From: Candidatus Marinamargulisbacteria bacterium SCGC AG-343-D04 | Lineage (GTDB): Bacteria; Margulisbacteria; Marinamargulisbacteria; GCA-2716485; GCA-002719695 | Assembly: GCA_003265885.1 (NCBI GenBank) | Contig: QFBQ01000048.1 | Span: 1-9,160, forward strand | Length of the DNA stretch: 9,160 nucleotides | Direction: 5' to 3' | Shown here: positions 6,244-9,160 of the stretch, piece after piece | Layout: the number at the start of each line of letters is the position of its first letter | How positions within the stretch are numbered: the first letter of the stretch is position 1 | Translations under genes and position numbers: made by a program | Notes under the pieces: generated by a model | The model's database searches: none | Seen by the model: only the letters and a program-made list of their open reading frames with translations | What the model was told of the DNA's origin: nothing

Positions 6244-8302
6244 GTCTCTATTCACATCATTTTCTCCCCTACTGATCATTGGGTTGTTTGTTGTGGTTAG
6301 CGCTATAATTATTTATAGTCCATTTATCCCCAAAAATATTAATCTCAACATTGGCGACACTTGTATAGAAACTATTACTGCGCCTTATTACCTTGAATTT
6401 GAATCCTCTCAAGACAAATTAATTAACGAAGACTATATTCAGGATGTTAAGTCACGTATTGGATCCGTTTACTCCATCAACACACAAATAAATGAGGATA
6501 TTATTGGTAATATTGATCTGTTTTTTGACGAACTTAGTTCAAACTCCATTGAAACATTTAGCATCCATATTACGCAAGTTTTATCCTCTGACGATCTTCT
6601 TCATCTAAAATCCCTTGATAAAAAAACTCTAAGCTCTATCCAATTTTATACTCTTTCTAGCATCAACCGCTTGTTAAAAGAAGGAATTAAAGAGAAAAAC
6701 ACACCCGCCATTCAAGACGATCTATTCTCTTCATTACAGAATCACTCCCAACTTACTCAAGATATTATGGTTAAAATGGTCATGCATTTTATAAAACCTA
6801 ATTTAACCATTGATCTAGAACAAACGAACCTTATTGTTGCCCAAGCCTTATCGTCTATTAATTATCAAAAAACCATTTTCAAGGAAGGGCAACCTATTAT
6901 CTATGAATCTGAAATCGTTCAGAATCATCATATTGAAGTGTTTCAAGCGTTTAATATTTATCAAAACAAAGCAAACCTCATTCCTTTTTTTGGTATTTTG
7001 TTTGTTTCGATGTTCTGCATGCTTATTCTCTATCAATTTATTTCTGTCTTTTATAGTAAGGTTCATCAATTCAAATTTTACTTACTTATTTTATTAGTCC
7101 TCTTACTCCTTATTTTCATTTCACGTTTTTGTATTGAGCTCACTATTTTACCTAAATATGCTTTAGCTTATTTATTAATCCCTATTTCAATCTCTTCAAT
7201 GGTCTTGTCTATTCTCATCACTCCTAATATCTCTCTTCTTATCGGGAGCTTAGCTAGCATCTTAATCGCCATTATGTTTGACTTTTCTTATGATGTTTTT
7301 TTATTTCTTTTTTTAAGCAATTCCTTCACAACCTTTCAGATTTTCAAAACGTTTAAACGTTCTGAGTTGATTCTTTCTGGATATTTTATTGGAGCAGCAA
7401 ATATTTTAATTATATTTAGTATAGGCTTCCTTCAAGGGCAATCTCATTTTATTTGGTATGGAATCAATGCTCTTTTTGCTTTTGGTAATGGTGTTTTTTC
7501 CTCTATGATTACATTAGCTATTCTTCCTTATCTTGAATCGTTTTTCAAAATCACAACTAACCAAACCTTGTTAGAACTATCCAATTTAAATCATCCTCTT
7601 TTGAAACGACTCATGATAGATGCTCCTGGAACCTATCAGCATAGTTTAATGGTCGCTAATTTAGCTGAAGCAGCTGCAGATACCATTAAAGCCAATTCTA
7701 TTTTATGTCGAGTTGGAAGCTATTTTCATGACATTGGAAAATTAAAACGCCCTTCATTTTTCTCTGAAAACCAATTTAGTAAAGACAACCCGCATGATAC
7801 GATTGCACCTAGAATCAGTAAAATGGTCATCTTATCCCATGTAAAAGAAGGCCAAGACATGGCTCTTAAAAATAAACTTCCCTCTATCATTGTCGATATA
7901 ATCTTACAACACCACGGAACCTCATTATTGTCTCTCTTTTTCAATCAAGCATTATCTGCTGAAAAAGATTCCCAATCTGTTGATGATGAATTTAGATACC
8001 CAGGACCAAAACCACAAACAAAGGAAGCTGGCATTATCATGCTCGCAGATTCTATTGAAGCATCAACACGAGCGTTAGAAAAACCAACGCCTCAAAAAAT
8101 TGAAAATACAATCAATAAAATCTTTAAAGATAAATTAGATGATCAACAACTATCAGAATGCCCCTTAAGTTTAAATGAAATCTTTCTCATTAAATCAACA
8201 TTTTTAAATCTTTTTAAAGGAATGTCTCATAGTAGATTAGACTACCAAAAAGAAATTCAAAAATTAGAATCTCAGTCTCCAGATTCCAAAATAAAAACAT
8301 AA
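6215..8302 (+). CDS. pgpH: Membrane HD-domain cyclic-di-AMP phosphodiesterase, PgpH/YqfF (7TMR-HD) family
   Basis: The 695-residue product has the PgpH order of parts. A basic N-terminus and one membrane helix (about 18-35) are followed by an external 7TMR-HDED domain (about 36-253), several membrane helices (about 255-445) and a cytoplasmic HD domain (about 450-680). All metal-site residues known from the family are present with fitting spacing: H476 (TYQHS), H505-D506 (YFHDIGK), H542 (SHVKEG), H566-H567 (HHGTS) and D612 (LADSIEAS); FRYPGPKPQTKEAGI is a further hallmark. The family hydrolyses c-di-AMP to pApA, so an active diadenylate cyclase is expected elsewhere. I chose ATG 6215, which begins 29 nt inside miaA; TTG at 6209 would add two residues. 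Neither has a clear ribosome site, so translation may be coupled to miaA. The substrate is inferred from the family; other nucleotides cannot be excluded. Confidence 0.94.
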   Translation: MFSGKIFRIRSLFTSFSPLLIIGLFVVVSAIIIYSPFIPKNINLNIGDTCIETITAPYYLEFESSQDKLINEDYIQDVKSRIGSVYSINTQINEDIIGNIDLFFDELSSNSIETFSIHITQVLSSDDLLHLKSLDKKTLSSIQFYTLSSINRLLKEGIKEKNTPAIQDDLFSSLQNHSQLTQDIMVKMVMHFIKPNLTIDLEQTNLIVAQALSSINYQKTIFKEGQPIIYESEIVQNHHIEVFQAFNIYQNKANLIPFFGILFVSMFCMLILYQFISVFYSKVHQFKFYLLILLVLLLLIFISRFCIELTILPKYALAYLLIPISISSMVLSILITPNISLLIGSLASILIAIMFDFSYDVFLFLFLSNSFTTFQIFKTFKRSELILSGYFIGAANILIIFSIGFLQGQSHFIWYGINALFAFGNGVFSSMITLAILPYLESFFKITTNQTLLELSNLNHPLLKRLMIDAPGTYQHSLMVANLAEAAADTIKANSILCRVGSYFHDIGKLKRPSFFSENQFSKDNPHDTIAPRISKMVILSHVKEGQDMALKNKLPSIIVDIILQHHGTSLLSLFFNQALSAEKDSQSVDDEFRYPGPKPQTKEAGIIMLADSIEASTRALEKPTPQKIENTINKIFKDKLDDQQLSECPLSLNEIFLIKSTFLNLFKGMSHSRLDYQKEIQKLESQSPDSKIKT

Positions 8303-8312
8303 TCGTTTACCC

Positions 8313-8753
8313 ATGATGACTCAAAACCTACCCCTTATTCATATTCAAACAAATAGTAATCATCCGTTTTCGTTTCCCTTTGAATGCGATACCTTTATTC
8401 ATTCAATCTTACAGTATCTTCAGATACATGAAGGTCATTTTGAATTCACATTTACGACAGACACTCATATTACTGAGTTGCATTCTGAGTATTTTAATAA
8501 GGACAGTACAACGGATGTTATCACCTTTAATTTAGGGTCTCACTCTGTTCCTGATGGAGATATTTATATCTGCATTGATGAAGCTAAACGACAGGCGTCA
8601 CATTTAAACCATTCTCTTGAATTTGAATTAAAAACATTAATCATTCATGGTATCCTTCATCTCATTGGATTTGTGGATGACGAACCTGCCTTAAAAAAGA
8701 AAATGTTTCAAAAACAAGATGAGATCTTAAACGCTCTAGGAGAATCAGCATGA
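8313..8753 (+). CDS. ybeY: Endoribonuclease / rRNA maturation factor YbeY, with variant metal motif
   Basis: YbeY is a small metal-dependent RNase acting in 16S rRNA 3'-end maturation and 70S ribosome quality control. The 146-residue product has the family core: TTDVITFNL (66-74), matching TDVLSFP; GDIYICIDEAKRQA (82-95), matching GDIvIs; and IIHGILHLIGFVDD (110-123), the zinc motif. Two metal histidines, H112 and H116, are present, but the third position of the usual HGxLHLxGYDH is D122, not His. The commonly conserved YRGKD before TDV is YFNKD, so the usual Arg is absent. From memory, Bacteroidetes proteins have similar features (Y-L-N-x-D, and GYKDK in the metal loop), so this looks like a lineage variant rather than decay. 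ATG 8313 lies 10 nt after pgpH; ATG 8316 is equally possible. No clear Shine-Dalgarno sequence is seen. The TGA stop overlaps the dgkA start as ATGA. Confidence 0.92.
   Translation: MMTQNLPLIHIQTNSNHPFSFPFECDTFIHSILQYLQIHEGHFEFTFTTDTHITELHSEYFNKDSTTDVITFNLGSHSVPDGDIYICIDEAKRQASHLNHSLEFELKTLIIHGILHLIGFVDDEPALKKKMFQKQDEILNALGESA
8738..8743 (+). promoter_or_regulatory. Shine-Dalgarno site of dgkA, inside the ybeY 3' end
   Basis: AGGAGA stands 6 nt before the ATG at 8750 and is embedded in the last codons of ybeY. It fixes the dgkA start and shows that the ATGA overlap can be translated by independent initiation as well as by re-initiation after ybeY. Confidence 0.65.
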
Positions 8754-9133
8754 TACTTATTTCTATTTACAAAAAGTTTAGTGTCGCTATATCTGGAATT
8801 TGTCATGCTATAAAAACAGAATCTTCTATGAAAGTACATCTCCTATTTACCCTTATTCTTATCGCTCTTTTCTTCTTTTTAGATTTTTCTGTACTTGAAA
8901 GCTCTATTGTTTTACTGTGCATAGGGACTGTCATTTCGTTTGAATTGCTTAATACTGCCCTAGAAAACACTGTAGACTTGATCTCTAATAAACACCTGGA
9001 CGCTATTAAACATATTAAAGATATGTCTGCAGGAGCTGTATTGACTAGTGTTTTCGTCAGTATTCTTGTAGGATGTATGATTATTGTTCCAAAATGTTTG
9101 ACGCTTTTAAAATTGTGGAAAGATACAGTATAA
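8750..9133 (+). CDS. dgkA: Diacylglycerol kinase / undecaprenol kinase, DgkA family
   Basis: A 127-residue integral membrane lipid kinase, the usual length for this family. Near the N-terminus, E24-SSMKVH matches the family's E-x-N-M-R-x-H. Three hydrophobic segments follow (about 30-45, 50-67 and 95-115). The signature FELLNTALENTVD (64-76) carries both acidic residues of E-x-x-N-[ST]-A-[IL]-E (E65, E72), and KHIKDMSAGAVL (87-98) matches AKDxxxAAVL. The enzyme transfers phosphate from ATP to a lipid alcohol at the inner membrane face: diacylglycerol in E. coli, undecaprenol in Gram-positives. Its place after pgpH and ybeY resembles firmicute and delta-proteobacterial clusters, where undecaprenol kinase is likely, but the substrate cannot be decided from sequence. 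The start is fixed by AGGAGA 6 nt upstream and a 4-nt overlap with ybeY. Only 27 nt follow the TAA before the window ends. Confidence 0.93.
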   Translation: MILISIYKKFSVAISGICHAIKTESSMKVHLLFTLILIALFFFLDFSVLESSIVLLCIGTVISFELLNTALENTVDLISNKHLDAIKHIKDMSAGAVLTSVFVSILVGCMIIVPKCLTLLKLWKDTV

Positions 9134-9160
9134 CTTCATGAACAACATCGTACTAACATC

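Noticed and set aside
6834..7097. Short ORFs on both strands within pgpH (6834-7097 plus, 6848-7069 minus, 7726-7944 minus)
   Set aside because: They overlap the membrane and HD-domain coding sequence of a clearly real gene and carry no motif or initiation signal.
9138..9160. Possible start of another gene 4 nt after dgkA (ATG at 9138, reading MNNIVLT to the window end)
   Set aside because: Only seven codons are visible. The spacing suits an operon continuation, but there is no close ribosome site (GGAAAG at 9118-9123 is too far) and nothing can be said about the product.

Overview
This is an AT-rich window (roughly one third G+C by eye) that is almost fully coding. It uses the standard bacterial code: TAA, TAG and TGA all end genes here. 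Every confidently identified gene is a core metabolic or housekeeping gene. I see no mobile element, CRISPR array, tRNA or rRNA, and no obvious new multi-gene system. The least expected items are a small unannotated gene candidate on the minus strand between the two main blocks, and an altered metal-ligand motif in YbeY.

Layout. Left edge (1-281, minus): the N-terminal part of a type III pantothenate kinase (CoaX), running off the window and divergent from the next gene. 358-5079 (plus): one intact 1573-codon gene for the large (about 180 kDa) NAD-specific glutamate dehydrogenase, which feeds glutamate carbon into the TCA cycle as 2-oxoglutarate. 5080-5364: an intergenic stretch holding weak hairpins between convergent ends, a 50-codon minus-strand ORF with a near-consensus ribosome binding site, and back-to-back promoter candidates around a 14-bp dyad. 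5365-9133 (plus): a tight four-gene run, miaA - pgpH - ybeY - dgkA, with a 29-nt overlap, a 10-nt gap and a 4-nt ATGA overlap at its junctions, so probably one operon that may continue off the right edge.

How the genes fit together. The run combines tRNA A37 prenylation (MiaA), a membrane cyclic-di-AMP phosphodiesterase (PgpH/YqfF type), 16S rRNA maturation and ribosome quality control (YbeY), and a small integral membrane lipid kinase (DgkA/UdpK family). pgpH-ybeY-dgkA is a gene order known from several phyla, often with phoH in front; here miaA occupies that position. A complete HD active site in PgpH implies that a diadenylate cyclase is encoded elsewhere in the genome.

Organism. The content points to a low-G+C bacterium that is not a typical firmicute: the 1600-residue class of GDH is best known from proteobacteria and relatives, while PgpH is common in Firmicutes, Bacteroidetes, Chlamydiae, cyanobacteria and delta-proteobacterial lineages. 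A host-associated or predatory Gram-negative lineage would fit, but this window does not fix the phylum.
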